Below are positions 27,073 through 36,499 of a stretch of DNA of 64,000 nucleotides, piece after piece; within the stretch, counting starts at the first letter, position 1; each line of letters begins with the position of its first letter. Under the pieces are notes generated by a model. The model worked only from the letters and a program-made list of their open reading frames with translations. It was not told the DNA's origin and did not search any database. The position numbers and the translations under genes are program-made. The stretch comes from RUG191 sp045642225 (GTDB lineage Bacteria; Bacillota; Clostridia; Lachnospirales; Lachnospiraceae), in contig JAZUIN010000016.1 in NCBI GenBank assembly GCA_045642225.1, forward strand, positions 51,283 to 115,282, in the 5' to 3' direction.

Positions 27073-28408
27073 GAAATTTCAAGTAGCATACGTACCAATT
27101 GGTGTTCCAACTTTTCATTTAGAAAGTGCACAAAAGGAGTTTGATAAGTCAATTGAACTTCTAAATAGCTTAAGCAGTGACGTTGTTGCACCAAAGGAAA
27201 TGCTTTTATCGATAGATTTATTAACAGAGTTCTTAGAAACAATTAATCCTGATTTGATTGTATTACAGAATATAACATTTGCAAATGCAGCTTATGCATC
27301 AGAAGTGCTTAAGAGATTTAACTGTCCACTTATTCTTTGGACTTTAAGAGAGCCTGTAATTGATGGTGGCAGATTAAGACTTAACTCATTAACAGGTGCT
27401 TATTCGGCAGCAAACGCTATTAGATATTTCAGAGATGAGCCATTTGAGTATATTTTTGGCGCACCAGAAGATGATGAAGTTAAATTCAAAATCGGTGCTG
27501 TAATTAAAGCTGCAAAAGTAAAAGCTGAAATGAAAGGCATTAAGCTTGCGGCTGTTGGTCACACACCTCAAGGCTTTGGTTTTGGTAGAGCACTAGATGT
27601 AGAAATGTTAGAAGCATTTGGTGTTACATTAGAATCAATTGAAGCTAGAGAGTTGATTGATGTTGCAAAATCATATTCAGATGAAGAAGTAGAAAACTTC
27701 ATAAATGATGCAGATGAGCGCATGGTTGGTTTAGAAGATATTCCAAAGCAAAATGTATATGACTTTGCAAGACTATATAAGGCATACAAGGAATATGTAG
27801 AAAGTAATAATATTAAGGCTTTGGCTTCGAGATGCTGGCCAGATTTCTTTACAGCATTTGGAACACCTGTATGTGCTGTACTTGCAATTCTTAATGATCT
27901 TGGAGTAGCAGCAAGCTGTGAAGCTGATACTTATGGTGCATTATCAATGTATGTTGGAATGGAAATGACAGGCTCGCCAGTATTCTTCGGGGATCCAGTA
28001 TCAATGGATGAGGAAGCTAATACTATTACAATGTGGCACTGTGGAACAGCGGCTTGTTCTCTTGCAAATACCTCAACAGGCGCAAAGGTAGATGTTCACT
28101 GTAACCGTAAAATTGGTCCTACTCTTGATTTCGCTTGTAAGCCATGTAAAGAGGTTACAATTTTTAGAATTGGTAAAGATAGAGATGGATTCTTTAGAAT
28201 TTTTGCAGCAGCAGGCGAAGCTATTGACACTCCAAAGCAGTTCAATGGTACATCTGTAGTTGTTAAGACTAATGGAAATGCTGAAGATATTGTTTATGAC
28301 ACTGTTCAAGAAGGATGGGAGCCACATTTCGTAGTAAGTTATGGAGACATTACAGAAGAATTGAATGCTCTTGCAAATATGTTGAACATTGAATATATAG
28401 AAATGTAA
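27065..28408 (+). CDS. sftI: Fucose/arabinose-isomerase-fold protein, probable sulfoquinovose isomerase
   Basis: A 447-residue protein of the L-fucose isomerase superfamily. Visible are the typical KALASRCWPDFFTAFG segment, AASCEADTYGAL (metal-ligand Glu/Asp) and MWHCGTAACSLAN near the C-terminus. It should interconvert aldose and ketose, here sulfoquinovose and sulfofructose, the step needed before the transaldolase. The start is ATG 27065, overlapping the DUF4867 gene by 8 bp, so the two are coupled. Whether this protein alone or with DUF4867 performs the isomerisation is open. Confidence 0.75.
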   Translation: MSKKFQVAYVPIGVPTFHLESAQKEFDKSIELLNSLSSDVVAPKEMLLSIDLLTEFLETINPDLIVLQNITFANAAYASEVLKRFNCPLILWTLREPVIDGGRLRLNSLTGAYSAANAIRYFRDEPFEYIFGAPEDDEVKFKIGAVIKAAKVKAEMKGIKLAAVGHTPQGFGFGRALDVEMLEAFGVTLESIEARELIDVAKSYSDEEVENFINDADERMVGLEDIPKQNVYDFARLYKAYKEYVESNNIKALASRCWPDFFTAFGTPVCAVLAILNDLGVAASCEADTYGALSMYVGMEMTGSPVFFGDPVSMDEEANTITMWHCGTAACSLANTSTGAKVDVHCNRKIGPTLDFACKPCKEVTIFRIGKDRDGFFRIFAAAGEAIDTPKQFNGTSVVVKTNGNAEDIVYDTVQEGWEPHFVVSYGDITEELNALANMLNIEYIEM

Positions 28409-28423
28409 TTTTGAGGAGTAAGA

Positions 28424-29533
28424 ATGTATCGCAATGGCCTAAATATGGGACAAGTGAAAAAACAGAATAGATATTCCGTGCTTAAATATATGAATAGCCA
28501 TGAGGACGTATCAAGAAAAGAAATCGCAGAAGCAACTGGACTTACTGCGGCTGCGGTAACTTTGATTTGTAATGAGTTTCTAGATGCTGGTCTGATTAAG
28601 GAATGCGGTACATCTGATAAGGGTACTGGAGCAGGGCGTAAGAAGGTTAAACTTCGTATTAACAATAAGTACGCATATATTTTAGGAATCACAATTGAAA
28701 GCTCTAAAACGGTGATAGTGATTGCTGATATTAAAGGCAATCTAGTCGATAGAGAGGATTGTGATACTAACAACAAAGTTCCAGCATCCGCCTTTGTGGA
28801 TGAAATCGTTTGTAGCGCTAAGAAGCTTCTTGAGAGAAATGCTAATAAGATTAAGAAGATTAAGGGCGGTTCTGTAGTGATTTCGGGACCTGTTGATGTG
28901 ATGGAAGGAAAATCTCTCCACGCTTATGGAATTTGGAAGGAAGAAGTTCCTTTGTGTCAAATGTTGTCAGAAAAGCTAGATATGCCATTTATTATTGAAA
29001 ACAACGTTGATGCATTTTCTATGGCAGAGCTTTTGTATGGTGTAGGTTCTTCGTATGAGAACTTGATCGTGCTAAAGTGGGGACCAGGAGTTGGTTGTAC
29101 AGTAGTTATTGATAACAAGATTTATGAAGGCCGTAATGGACGTTCAGGAGAGTTAGGACATTTTATTGTTGAGAAGGATGGAATTGAATGTTCTTGCGGA
29201 CGACGAGGCTGCCTTGAAACGAAAATTGGCTATAAAGCGATGAAGGCGAAGAGAGATTTCTTGTTAGATGAATTTGGAAATGTAAGTGAAAGCTTTGCAG
29301 ATGAAATTGATCTTTTTGCAAGATCTGTTGTTAACTCGATGTCGATGTTAGCGCCTAATAGAGTAGTTTTGTCTGGTAAATTATTTGCAGATGAAAAAGT
29401 TCGAAATAAATTTATAGAATGTTGTAAAGAATATGATTCTCGATATGAAAAAAGAATCCTATATACACTTCTTGCAGATAAAGAAGAATATATAGGATCA
29501 ATTGCAACATTTGTCGAAAGAGAAATATTTTAA
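28424..29533 (+). CDS. ROK-family transcriptional regulator
   Basis: A 369-residue protein. The N-terminal winged helix (YSVLKYMNSHEDVSRKEIAE, then TAAAVTLICNEF) binds DNA. The remainder is a ROK sugar-kinase-like domain with the zinc motif IECSCGRRGCLET and the HxxxD-like GELGHFIVE segment. Such NagC/XylR-type proteins repress carbohydrate operons until a sugar ligand binds. As the last gene of the operon, behind GAGGAG, it probably controls the promoter at 20856 in response to sulfoquinovose or an intermediate. Confidence 0.85.
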   Translation: MYRNGLNMGQVKKQNRYSVLKYMNSHEDVSRKEIAEATGLTAAAVTLICNEFLDAGLIKECGTSDKGTGAGRKKVKLRINNKYAYILGITIESSKTVIVIADIKGNLVDREDCDTNNKVPASAFVDEIVCSAKKLLERNANKIKKIKGGSVVISGPVDVMEGKSLHAYGIWKEEVPLCQMLSEKLDMPFIIENNVDAFSMAELLYGVGSSYENLIVLKWGPGVGCTVVIDNKIYEGRNGRSGELGHFIVEKDGIECSCGRRGCLETKIGYKAMKAKRDFLLDEFGNVSESFADEIDLFARSVVNSMSMLAPNRVVLSGKLFADEKVRNKFIECCKEYDSRYEKRILYTLLADKEEYIGSIATFVEREIF

Positions 29534-30969
29534 TCGTCAACTAGAATTTGCGAAATGTCGTCTAATCCTAGTGCGGTAGAAACAATCATGACTGTGTCCC
29601 CTTGTTGGATGCAGTCATTTCCTTTTGGAATAATAATCTTGTTGTGTCTATTTATAAATGCAACATTTACACTATCTTTGAGTTTGAGATCTTTAAGCGG
29701 TACATCTGTAATAGGCGAATCATGATCGATAAGAAACTCAAGTGCTTCAACCTTGTCGTCATACATATGATATACGGCTTCTATCTTACTGTTACCAGCG
29801 GCTTTTAGCGCTCTTGCATATCTTATAACAGATTCTGTAGCTATCTCTTGAGGATATACAACAGAATCAAGATTCAAAGAACCAACAGCATCTTTAAAGC
29901 CGATTCTATCTTGCTTTGTAATTATTTTTGCGTTGGAATTATCTTTTGCGTGAAGAGAAAGCATAACATTTACTTCATCTATACCTGTAATAGGAATAAA
30001 TGCTTGTGTACTGCCTATGCCCTCCTCTAGGAGTAGTCCTTTATCAGTACCGTTACCATTGATAATTACAGCTTGAGGTAATAAATCACTTAGCTCTTCA
30101 CAGTGTTTTAAATCTTTTTCAACAATTTTTACACTTATACCCTGGTTAATCAAAATCTTTGCAAGGAAATATGCACATTTTCCACCACCGACAATTAAGC
30201 ATTCCTTTACCTTGCGCTTGAAAATTTTAGACTTTGAAAGAAATCTTTTTGCAGCGTATTTTTTTGAAATGATTGTAATATGGTCGTTTGCTTGTACCGT
30301 AAAAGAACCATCTGGGATGATTACTTTGTTGTCTCGATAGGCAGCAGCAACGATAATGTTAGACGCGGTTAAAGAATCTAATTCGGATAGACTTCGACCA
30401 ATGATAAGACTGTTTTCTGGAATATGAATTCTAGCAAGTGAAACTTGGCCACGAGCAAATGTCATAACATCATACGCCTCTGGGAGTAGTAAGATGCGAG
30501 ACATTTCAAGAGCAGCTTCTTCTTCTGGATTTATTAGCATTGTTAGTCCAAGTGTTTTCTTAAGAAGATTTTTACTTTCTGTGTACGCTGGCTTAGTAAT
30601 CTTCGCAATTGTTGCAGCATTTGAAAGTTGCTTTACTATACCACAGCATAGAAGATTAAATTCGTCGTTACTAGTTACAGCAATGAACATATCGGCTTGA
30701 CTAACCTGAGCTGTTTTAAGCGTTTCTTCAGAAGCACCGTTGCCAGTTACACCTAGAATGTCGTATTTATTGACTAATTCATTTACACGTTCGCTATCTG
30801 TATCAATTACAATGATTGTGAAGTGTTCTTGATATAATTTGTCTACGATAGTTTTTCCTGTTTTGCCACAGCCGCAGATTACAACTCTTATATCTTCGTC
30901 TTTCTTTTTCTTCTTGAGAAATGTTTTATTAGACTTAGAATTTGTAGTTGGTTCATTCTCGTCATACAT
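29530..30969 (-). CDS. trkA: Trk potassium uptake regulator TrkA
   Basis: The 479-residue protein on the minus strand holds two tandem RCK units. First dinucleotide motif: VVICGCGKTGKTIVDKL (residues about 30-46); second: CLIVGGGKCAYFLAKIL (about 235). Each is followed by a TrkA_C domain. TrkA is the cytoplasmic NAD(H)-binding gating subunit of Trk/Ktr potassium channels. An N-terminal extension of about 25 residues rich in lysine is unusual. The trkH partner is not in view. It overlaps the convergent ROK gene by 4 bp. Confidence 0.9.
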   Translation of the reverse strand: MYDENEPTTNSKSNKTFLKKKKKDEDIRVVICGCGKTGKTIVDKLYQEHFTIIVIDTDSERVNELVNKYDILGVTGNGASEETLKTAQVSQADMFIAVTSNDEFNLLCCGIVKQLSNAATIAKITKPAYTESKNLLKKTLGLTMLINPEEEAALEMSRILLLPEAYDVMTFARGQVSLARIHIPENSLIIGRSLSELDSLTASNIIVAAAYRDNKVIIPDGSFTVQANDHITIISKKYAAKRFLSKSKIFKRKVKECLIVGGGKCAYFLAKILINQGISVKIVEKDLKHCEELSDLLPQAVIINGNGTDKGLLLEEGIGSTQAFIPITGIDEVNVMLSLHAKDNSNAKIITKQDRIGFKDAVGSLNLDSVVYPQEIATESVIRYARALKAAGNSKIEAVYHMYDDKVEALEFLIDHDSPITDVPLKDLKLKDSVNVAFINRHNKIIIPKGNDCIQQGDTVMIVSTALGLDDISQILVDD

Positions 30970-31091
30970 ATTAATTACGTATAATCCAATTATTAGATTG
31001 TAATTGGATTAATTCCTTTCTCCTAGTTATCGCTAGGTTTCTGAATGCATCTCTAATATTAATATAGTTTACCACATTTTCTACAAATTAA

Positions 31092-31139
31092 AACAGAAAA
31101 ATGCTCACATGCCATATTGCAAGCGAGCATTTTTCTGTT
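31092..31139. terminator. Perfect 15-bp terminator stem
   Basis: AACAGAAAAATGCTC is exactly complementary to GAGCATTTTTCTGTT across an 18-base loop. It lies downstream of the minus-strand gene at 31176-31670, with a T-rich 3' arm in that direction. Confidence 0.8.
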
Positions 31140-31175
31140 ATATTAAGATCTTTAGGAGTCGTGAAAAATCTTTTC

Positions 31176-31670
31176 TTATAAATAAACATCTATGGAACTG
31201 TTGATTTTTTTGGATAGAGTAGATAAATCGTTCATATATTTAGAATCACTACCAAATAACGCTTCAAATTTTTGTGGTTTGATATTAGTTGTTGCTGATG
31301 TGCTCAACTTCATATATCCACTTGATTCATCGATTGTGATACCAAAGTTGTTTAATTCTTTCTCGTGTTCTTTAGTTAAAGATTTTAGTTGTTTAGCCAA
31401 TCCTTTTATTTCAGTCGTACTACCAGTTGATGATACTGAGTAGTTATACGAGTCGACAAAAGCTTTTAGGCTTAATTCCAAATCGTCTTTTTTGACGTTG
31501 CTATAGTCCAAATCGGATAGTTTACGGATTGCTTTGTGAAGAGCAGCGGTATCCACAGATGAAAGCTTTTCATTGCTTACATCAGTACGATTGGCTTTGA
31601 CACTTAACGTTCTGTTAGGTGAATATACATTTCTAAGATAAATATTGTTAGTAACACTAAAGCTAGCCAT
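31176..31670 (-). CDS. Small protein resembling part of a flagellar cap (FliD-like)
   Basis: The 164-residue protein is rich in serine, threonine and asparagine. It includes YSVSSTGSTTEIKGLAKQLK and the region YMKLSTSATTNIKPQKFEALFG, which resemble the end of FliD (flagellar cap) or hook-type proteins. A full FliD is several times longer, so this is at most a related small family. No other flagellar gene is visible. GGAGGGAG lies upstream of the ATG. Confidence 0.4.
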   Translation of the reverse strand: MASFSVTNNIYLRNVYSPNRTLSVKANRTDVSNEKLSSVDTAALHKAIRKLSDLDYSNVKKDDLELSLKAFVDSYNYSVSSTGSTTEIKGLAKQLKSLTKEHEKELNNFGITIDESSGYMKLSTSATTNIKPQKFEALFGSDSKYMNDLSTLSKKINSSIDVYL

Positions 31671-31844
31671 ATCATAATACTCCCTCCATTAGTCTACATT
31701 TTATATATCGGAAAGAATTTGATATTTCTTTATAGTTAGTATACGTAGTGAAAATAAATAAATCTGTTATCTTACTTGAGAAAAAAGTCTGCCTAGAGTA
31801 AAATATAGTAGATAATTATAGTTCACAGAATGGAAGGGCATAAA

Positions 31845-33488
31845 ATGCGAGAAAAAGTATTAGTAATTGACTTTGGAGGTCAGTATAACCAATTAGTTGC
31901 AAGACGTGTAAGAGAGTGCAACGTTTATTGTGAAATTTATTCATACAAGACTCCTATTGAGAAGATTCGTGAGATGAATCCAAAGGGAATTATATTAACA
32001 GGTGGTCCTAATAGCTGCTATGAAGCTGATTCACCAACTTGTACGAAAGAATTGTTCGAGTTGGGGGTTCCAGTGCTTGGACTTTGTTATGGCGCACAGC
32101 TCATGCAACATGTCTTAGGTGGAACAGTTGAGAAGGCTGACAACAGAGAGTATGGTAAGACAACAACATTTGTAAATGCAAGCTCTAAGCTGTTTGAAGG
32201 TGTGGGAAATGTTTCAACACCAGTAAGCTATAACGGTAAGAACGCTTCTGAGTTTGACAAGATGCATAGTGAAAATACTAATGAGACAGTCGTTTGGATG
32301 AGTCATTTTGATTATATTTCAAAGCTTGCGGACGGATTTACATCAGTAGCGCATACGGCAGATTGTCCTGTTGCTGCGGCTGAAAATGTTGATGCAAATT
32401 TATATGCTATTCAATTTCATCCAGAGGTGCTTCACACAGAAGAAGGCACAAAGATGCTATATAATTATGTGAGAAACATTTGTGGTTGTGCTGGAGATTG
32501 GAGAATGGATTCATTTGTGGAGAGTTCTATAAATGATATTCGAGCCAAAGTAGGAGATGGAAAGGTGCTTCTTGCATTGTCGGGAGGAGTTGATTCATCG
32601 GTGCTTGCAGCATTACTTGCAAAAGCAATTGGTCCACAGCTTACGTGTGTATTTGTTGACCATGGTTTACTTCGTAAAAATGAAGGTGACGAGGTTGAGT
32701 CTGTATTTGGACCAGAAGGTGAATTTGATATTAATTTCGTTAGGGTAAATGCGCAAGAAAGATATTATGCGAAGTTGAAGGGAACGTCTGAGCCTGAGGC
32801 AAAGCGTAAGATTATTGGTGAGGAATTTATACGTGTCTTTGAAGAGGAAGCAAAGAAGATAGGTTCTGTAGATTTCTTGGCGCAAGGAACTATTTATCCG
32901 GATGTAGTTGAGTCTGGACTTGGTGGAGAATCAGCAGTAATTAAATCGCATCATAATGTAGGAGGTCTTCCTGATTTTGTTGATTTTAAGGAAATCATTG
33001 AGCCTTTACGAGATCTATTTAAAGATGAAGTTAGAAAGGCTGGACTTGAGCTTGGGTTACCAGAGTATTTAGTATTTAGACAACCTTTCCCAGGTCCTGG
33101 TCTTGGAATTCGAATCATTGGTGAAATAGATGCTGACAAAGTAAGAATTGTACAGGATGCAGACTGGATATATAGAACGGAAGTGGAAGCAGCGGCGGCA
33201 ACATACAAGAAGGAAAATGGTGAAGAACCATCATGGATGCCTAACCAATATTTTGCAGCATTAACTAACATGCGTTCAGTTGGAGTTATGGGCGACGAGC
33301 GTACATATGATTACGCGATTGCACTACGTGCGGTAAGCACTATAGACTTCATGACAGCAGAAGCATCTCAGATTCCATTTGACGTTTTGCAAACGGTAAT
33401 GAGTAGAATTATAAATGAGGTTCGAGGAGTAAATCGTGTATTTTTCGATTTGACGAGTAAGCCTCCTGGAACGATTGAGATGGAATAA
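31845..33488 (+). CDS. guaA: GMP synthase (glutamine-hydrolysing)
   Basis: ATG 31845 is preferred to 31830 because GGAAGGG lies 6 bases ahead of it. The 547-residue protein has a class I glutamine amidotransferase (LGLCYGAQLM with the catalytic Cys, HPE triad end in QFHPEVLHTEEG), the ATP-pyrophosphatase P-loop LSGGVDSSV, and the GMPS dimerisation end KPPGTIEME. It converts XMP to GMP with glutamine and ATP. Length and ending are normal. The 3' end, including EME-stop, is a known type of integration target, and its sequence recurs at 41783, 43602 and 45591. Confidence 0.97.
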   Translation: MREKVLVIDFGGQYNQLVARRVRECNVYCEIYSYKTPIEKIREMNPKGIILTGGPNSCYEADSPTCTKELFELGVPVLGLCYGAQLMQHVLGGTVEKADNREYGKTTTFVNASSKLFEGVGNVSTPVSYNGKNASEFDKMHSENTNETVVWMSHFDYISKLADGFTSVAHTADCPVAAAENVDANLYAIQFHPEVLHTEEGTKMLYNYVRNICGCAGDWRMDSFVESSINDIRAKVGDGKVLLALSGGVDSSVLAALLAKAIGPQLTCVFVDHGLLRKNEGDEVESVFGPEGEFDINFVRVNAQERYYAKLKGTSEPEAKRKIIGEEFIRVFEEEAKKIGSVDFLAQGTIYPDVVESGLGGESAVIKSHHNVGGLPDFVDFKEIIEPLRDLFKDEVRKAGLELGLPEYLVFRQPFPGPGLGIRIIGEIDADKVRIVQDADWIYRTEVEAAAATYKKENGEEPSWMPNQYFAALTNMRSVGVMGDERTYDYAIALRAVSTIDFMTAEASQIPFDVLQTVMSRIINEVRGVNRVFFDLTSKPPGTIEME

Positions 33489-33567
33489 ATTCCGACATCC
33501 CTAAACCCTTGTATATTAAGGGTTTGGGGATTTTTTTATGCCCTGTGACACTAATTTGACACTAAAA
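33477..33567 (+). repeat. guaA-end attachment copy 1 (native), includes terminator
   Basis: It starts at GAGATGGAATAA in guaA, contains the AAACCCTT/AAGGGTTT terminator stem with a T-run, then ATGCCCTGTGACACTAATTT and GACACTAAAA. Arm-type TGACAC repeats follow. Three more copies lie downstream. Confidence 0.8.
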
Positions 33568-33586
33568 ATATTTTTTTTATTATCTT

Positions 33587-33712
33587 TTGTCAATAATTTA
33601 TTTCATATTTTATTATCTTTTTTTTCAAAATTCGTTGGTGGAAATCAGCCAATTTCTATGAAGAACATATTGTAGATAAATAATGATTTCCTTTCAAAAT
33701 TTAATCATACAA
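33587..33712 (+). repeat. ~126-bp islet end sequence, copy 1
   Basis: This stretch is almost identical to 43712-43836, differing by one T in a homopolymer and one base near the end. Both copies follow an attachment copy at the same distance. It contains no ORF. It probably represents the left end of one element family. Confidence 0.8.
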
Positions 33713-33784
33713 ATTAAAAAATTCAATATTAAAAAGATTTTTGAAATTATTTAGTAAGTTATCAAACATGCTGTAAATGATATC

Positions 33785-33970
33785 ATGGAAAGGTATGGAA
33801 TTAGATTAGGTTGGGATGAAAGAGAGCTACTTGAGAATAAGGTAGTTAGAGCAGTTGATAGTACTGTTAAAGACCTAGATATTGGAAGTCAGGCTTTGCC
33901 AGAAATTAAGGCTAGTGATGAGAATGTAGGGGAGGAAGTGAGTCGGGTGATAAGAGGGGCTAGATTATAG
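33785..33970 (+). pseudogene. Short ORF, probable gene fragment
   Basis: The 61-residue frame has no convincing ribosome binding site and no recognised family. Its segment VDSTVKDLDIGSQ resembles IDCAVKSLGIGNN in the small frame at 42108-42248, just after another attachment copy. Both may be tails of the same lost islet gene. The rest of 33568-34148 holds only the repeat at 33587 and promoter-like AT-rich DNA. Confidence 0.3.
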
Positions 33971-34148
33971 TTTTTTACATATGTTATAATTTCTTAATAA
34001 TCAATGCGTTTAATTTTGCTGATACATTATTGGAGGAATAAGCAGTTAAACAGTATCCTTTAGAGAAAGAGTATAAACTTAACTAAATTCATATTTTTAG
34101 AATTAGACAAATTAGAATTTGTAGTATTGAGCAGAACGGAGATTTAAC

Positions 34149-34784
34149 TTGAAAGATTTAACAAATAAAAAATATTGGCAACGACTTGCGAAAGTATATG
34201 CGCCTTTGATGGAATCAGATAAAAAATTTTATAATGGAATCTGTGGATATATTAAGGAGTATCTTAAGCCAGATATGCATGTGTTGGAATTGGCTTGTGG
34301 ATCTGGACAGTTGTCACTGCCTCTTTCTGAGTATGTTAGTAGTTGGACCGCAACTGATTTCTCAGAAAATATGATCGAACAGGCCAAGAAAAGACATGTA
34401 AATGAAAAACTGTGTTTTCAGGTTGCGGATGCCACATCACTTTCATACGAAAACCAAACATATGACTGCGTTGTGATTTCTAATGCACTGCATATTATGC
34501 CAGAGCCTGAAAAAGCATTGCAGGAAATTAGCAGAGTACTAAAAAATGGTGGAATCTTGTATGCGCCGACTTTTCTGTGGTCAGAAAGAAAAGCAAGTAA
34601 CCTAAGAAAGCGACTCATGTCTTTAACAGGATTTAAAGCATATAAGGAATGGGATAAAGATGAATTTTGTAAGTTTATTTCTGGATATGGATTTACTGTA
34701 GTTGAAATGAATTTAATAGACGGTGGATTGGCTCCTGTAGGTACTTTGATTGCCACAAAAGTAGAGGTAGATAAAAAGATATGA
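34149..34784 (+). CDS. Class I SAM-dependent methyltransferase
   Basis: The 211-residue protein (TTG start, CGGAGA upstream) shows motif I as VLELACGSGQLSLPL, the acidic post-I strand end TATDFSENMIEQA, and the catalytic-side loop YDCVVISNALHIMPEP. It belongs to the UbiE/COQ5-like small-molecule methyltransferases (Methyltransf_11 type). The substrate is unknown. Its stop overlaps the ATC-hydrolase-like gene by 4 bp, so the two may modify the same class of compound. Confidence 0.85.
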   Translation: MKDLTNKKYWQRLAKVYAPLMESDKKFYNGICGYIKEYLKPDMHVLELACGSGQLSLPLSEYVSSWTATDFSENMIEQAKKRHVNEKLCFQVADATSLSYENQTYDCVVISNALHIMPEPEKALQEISRVLKNGGILYAPTFLWSERKASNLRKRLMSLTGFKAYKEWDKDEFCKFISGYGFTVVEMNLIDGGLAPVGTLIATKVEVDKKI

Positions 34785-35356
34785 GTTTTGTATTAAATCA
34801 GTTTAAGCCAATGATATATTCATATTTTGGAAAAGATGGAGCTACAGTATGGAATGCTTCTAAGGTTAAGACAAAAGAACTGAAAAAAGAATATCCATAC
34901 ATACGTAAGGATATTCGAATAGTCATATATCCAATTGCTGGAATATATAAAGCCATGCAGAATGTTGTCTCTGATAAGGAAGCAAAGAGGATAATGATTG
35001 AGTATGCTCCGGTAATTGGTAATAAAATAAGAAAAATTTTGCTTTTTATAACAAGTATTCCAGGTGTTTCTGCTTTCGCATGGAAAAATATCGACGGTAT
35101 AATGCGCAAGGCTGGAAGCGAGGCAAAGGGTTATAAGAGTAAGTTCTATGGCAAAAACAAAGATGTGGCAGCAATGGATGTGTTAGAATGTCCGTTGTAT
35201 GAGGCGTTTAAGATGCTTGGTGTTCCTGAAATTGCGACTGTGGTATGTGAAATGGATTTGATATACAGTACAGGATATAAAGGAATAGAGTTTAGTCGAA
35301 CAAAGGCGCTGGGCAAAGGTGATGATTGTTGCAATTACAGGTATCGTAAATTGTGA
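34781..35356 (+). CDS. L-2-amino-thiazoline-4-carboxylate hydrolase-like protein
   Basis: The 191-residue protein has the C-terminal FSRTKALGKGDDCCNYRYRK block and the central VLECPLYEAFKMLGVPEIA of the ATC hydrolase family (PF14196). Members are widespread in clostridia and few act on aminothiazoline carboxylate, so the true reaction is uncertain. It overlaps the methyltransferase gene at ATGA. In Firmicutes such proteins often neighbour methyltransferases, as here. Confidence 0.75.
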   Translation: MSFVLNQFKPMIYSYFGKDGATVWNASKVKTKELKKEYPYIRKDIRIVIYPIAGIYKAMQNVVSDKEAKRIMIEYAPVIGNKIRKILLFITSIPGVSAFAWKNIDGIMRKAGSEAKGYKSKFYGKNKDVAAMDVLECPLYEAFKMLGVPEIATVVCEMDLIYSTGYKGIEFSRTKALGKGDDCCNYRYRKL

Positions 35357-35439
35357 TGGATTTATAGAACAAATTAGAAGTTGTAAGGATGATTAGTTTA
35401 ATAAAATTTTGATATTAAGAATTAGAGAGGTGCTAAAGA

Positions 35440-35943
35440 ATGAGTAATATATTGGTTGCTTTTTATTCAAGAGCAGATGAAAACTACTTTGGTGGTACAT
35501 ACAAATATATCACTGAAGGCAATACTGAGAAGATTGCAAAAATGATAGCAGAAAAGGTAGGGGCTGAGCTTTTTAAGATAGAACAGAAGGTTCCATATGC
35601 GGCTGATTATAATACCTGTATTGAACAGGCAAAGAAAGATAAAAATGCTGGGGCAAGACCAGAACTTGCATCAAATTTAGATAACATTGAAGAATATGAT
35701 GAGATTTATCTTGGTTACCCTAACTATTGGGGAACAATGCCGATGGCGGTTTATACGTTCCTTGAAGCTTATGATTTCACAGGCAAGAAGATACATCCAT
35801 TTTGTACACATGAGGGAAGTGGCTTATCGGCTACAGAGAACGATATAAAAAATACTGCAAAGGGTGCTGAGGTATTAAAAGGGTTAGCTATTAATGGTAG
35901 TTCTGTTGATTCAGCTGGAAGTGCCATTGAAAGATGGCTATGA
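35440..35943 (+). CDS. Flavodoxin
   Basis: The 167-residue protein starts with ILVAFYSRADENYF and has NTEKIAKMIAEKVGAELFKIE for FMN phosphate binding, then YDEIYLGYPNYWGTMPMAVYTFLE and IHPFCTHEGSGLSATE around the isoalloxazine. This is the flavodoxin-4 type used for electron transfer or quinone/flavin reduction. GAGAGG precedes ATG. It lies in the first islet with the methyltransferase and lipoprotein genes. Confidence 0.9.
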   Translation: MSNILVAFYSRADENYFGGTYKYITEGNTEKIAKMIAEKVGAELFKIEQKVPYAADYNTCIEQAKKDKNAGARPELASNLDNIEEYDEIYLGYPNYWGTMPMAVYTFLEAYDFTGKKIHPFCTHEGSGLSATENDIKNTAKGAEVLKGLAINGSSVDSAGSAIERWL

Positions 35944-35981
35944 GTTAAAGAATATATAATATTGGAAAGAAATTATACATG

Positions 35982-36455
35982 ATGAAAAAGTATCTAGGTA
36001 TATTTGTAGGTGTAATGCTTATTATGTGCATGATGGGGTGCGGTAGTTCACTAGATAATAAGATGAGCAGAACACAGGATGTTGAAAATACAGACGAAAG
36101 CGAGAATAAGACGATGAGATTATTTATAGATGACAAAGAAGTTCCAGTTATTTGGGAAGATACTTTGGCTGTAAAAGAACTACAAGAAGAAACAAATAAA
36201 GGTGATATTGTTGTGGATATGTCTATGTACAGTGACAATGAGCAGGTAGGGGCACTTGGGAAAAACTATTCAGGTAATAATAAGCAGACTACCACTCATA
36301 ATGGAGATATTGTGTTATATAACAACAGTAATATTGTTGTATTTTATGGTTCAAATTCCTGGTCATATACAAGATTGGGGAAGATGGATTTATCAGAAAG
36401 CGAAGTTGTTAATCTTCTGTCAAAAGGAGATGTAACATTATCGCTTAGAAAATGA
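35982..36455 (+). CDS. Lipoprotein with cyclophilin-like fold domain
   Basis: It begins MKKYLGIFVGVMLIMCMMGC, a signal peptide with lipobox MMGC at residues 17-20, so the mature protein is lipid-anchored outside the cell. The rest, MRLFIDDKEVPVIW, then VALGKNYSG-like and DIVLYNNSNIVVFYG segments, fits the bacterial cyclophilin-like family (PF18050). This family often accompanies flavodoxin genes, as here. The catalytic role is unknown. It overlaps the TraX frame if that gene starts at 36452. Confidence 0.75.
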   Translation: MKKYLGIFVGVMLIMCMMGCGSSLDNKMSRTQDVENTDESENKTMRLFIDDKEVPVIWEDTLAVKELQEETNKGDIVVDMSMYSDNEQVGALGKNYSGNNKQTTTHNGDIVLYNNSNIVVFYGSNSWSYTRLGKMDLSESEVVNLLSKGDVTLSLRK

Positions 36456-36499
36456 TAAATGGTAAGTTAGAAAAATTTGAATTTGTGGAGATGAAGGTA

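Noticed and set aside
31690..31844. Purine riboswitch ahead of guaA
   Set aside because: The conserved core bases of the purine aptamer are not present; the leader is AT-rich with no supported fold.
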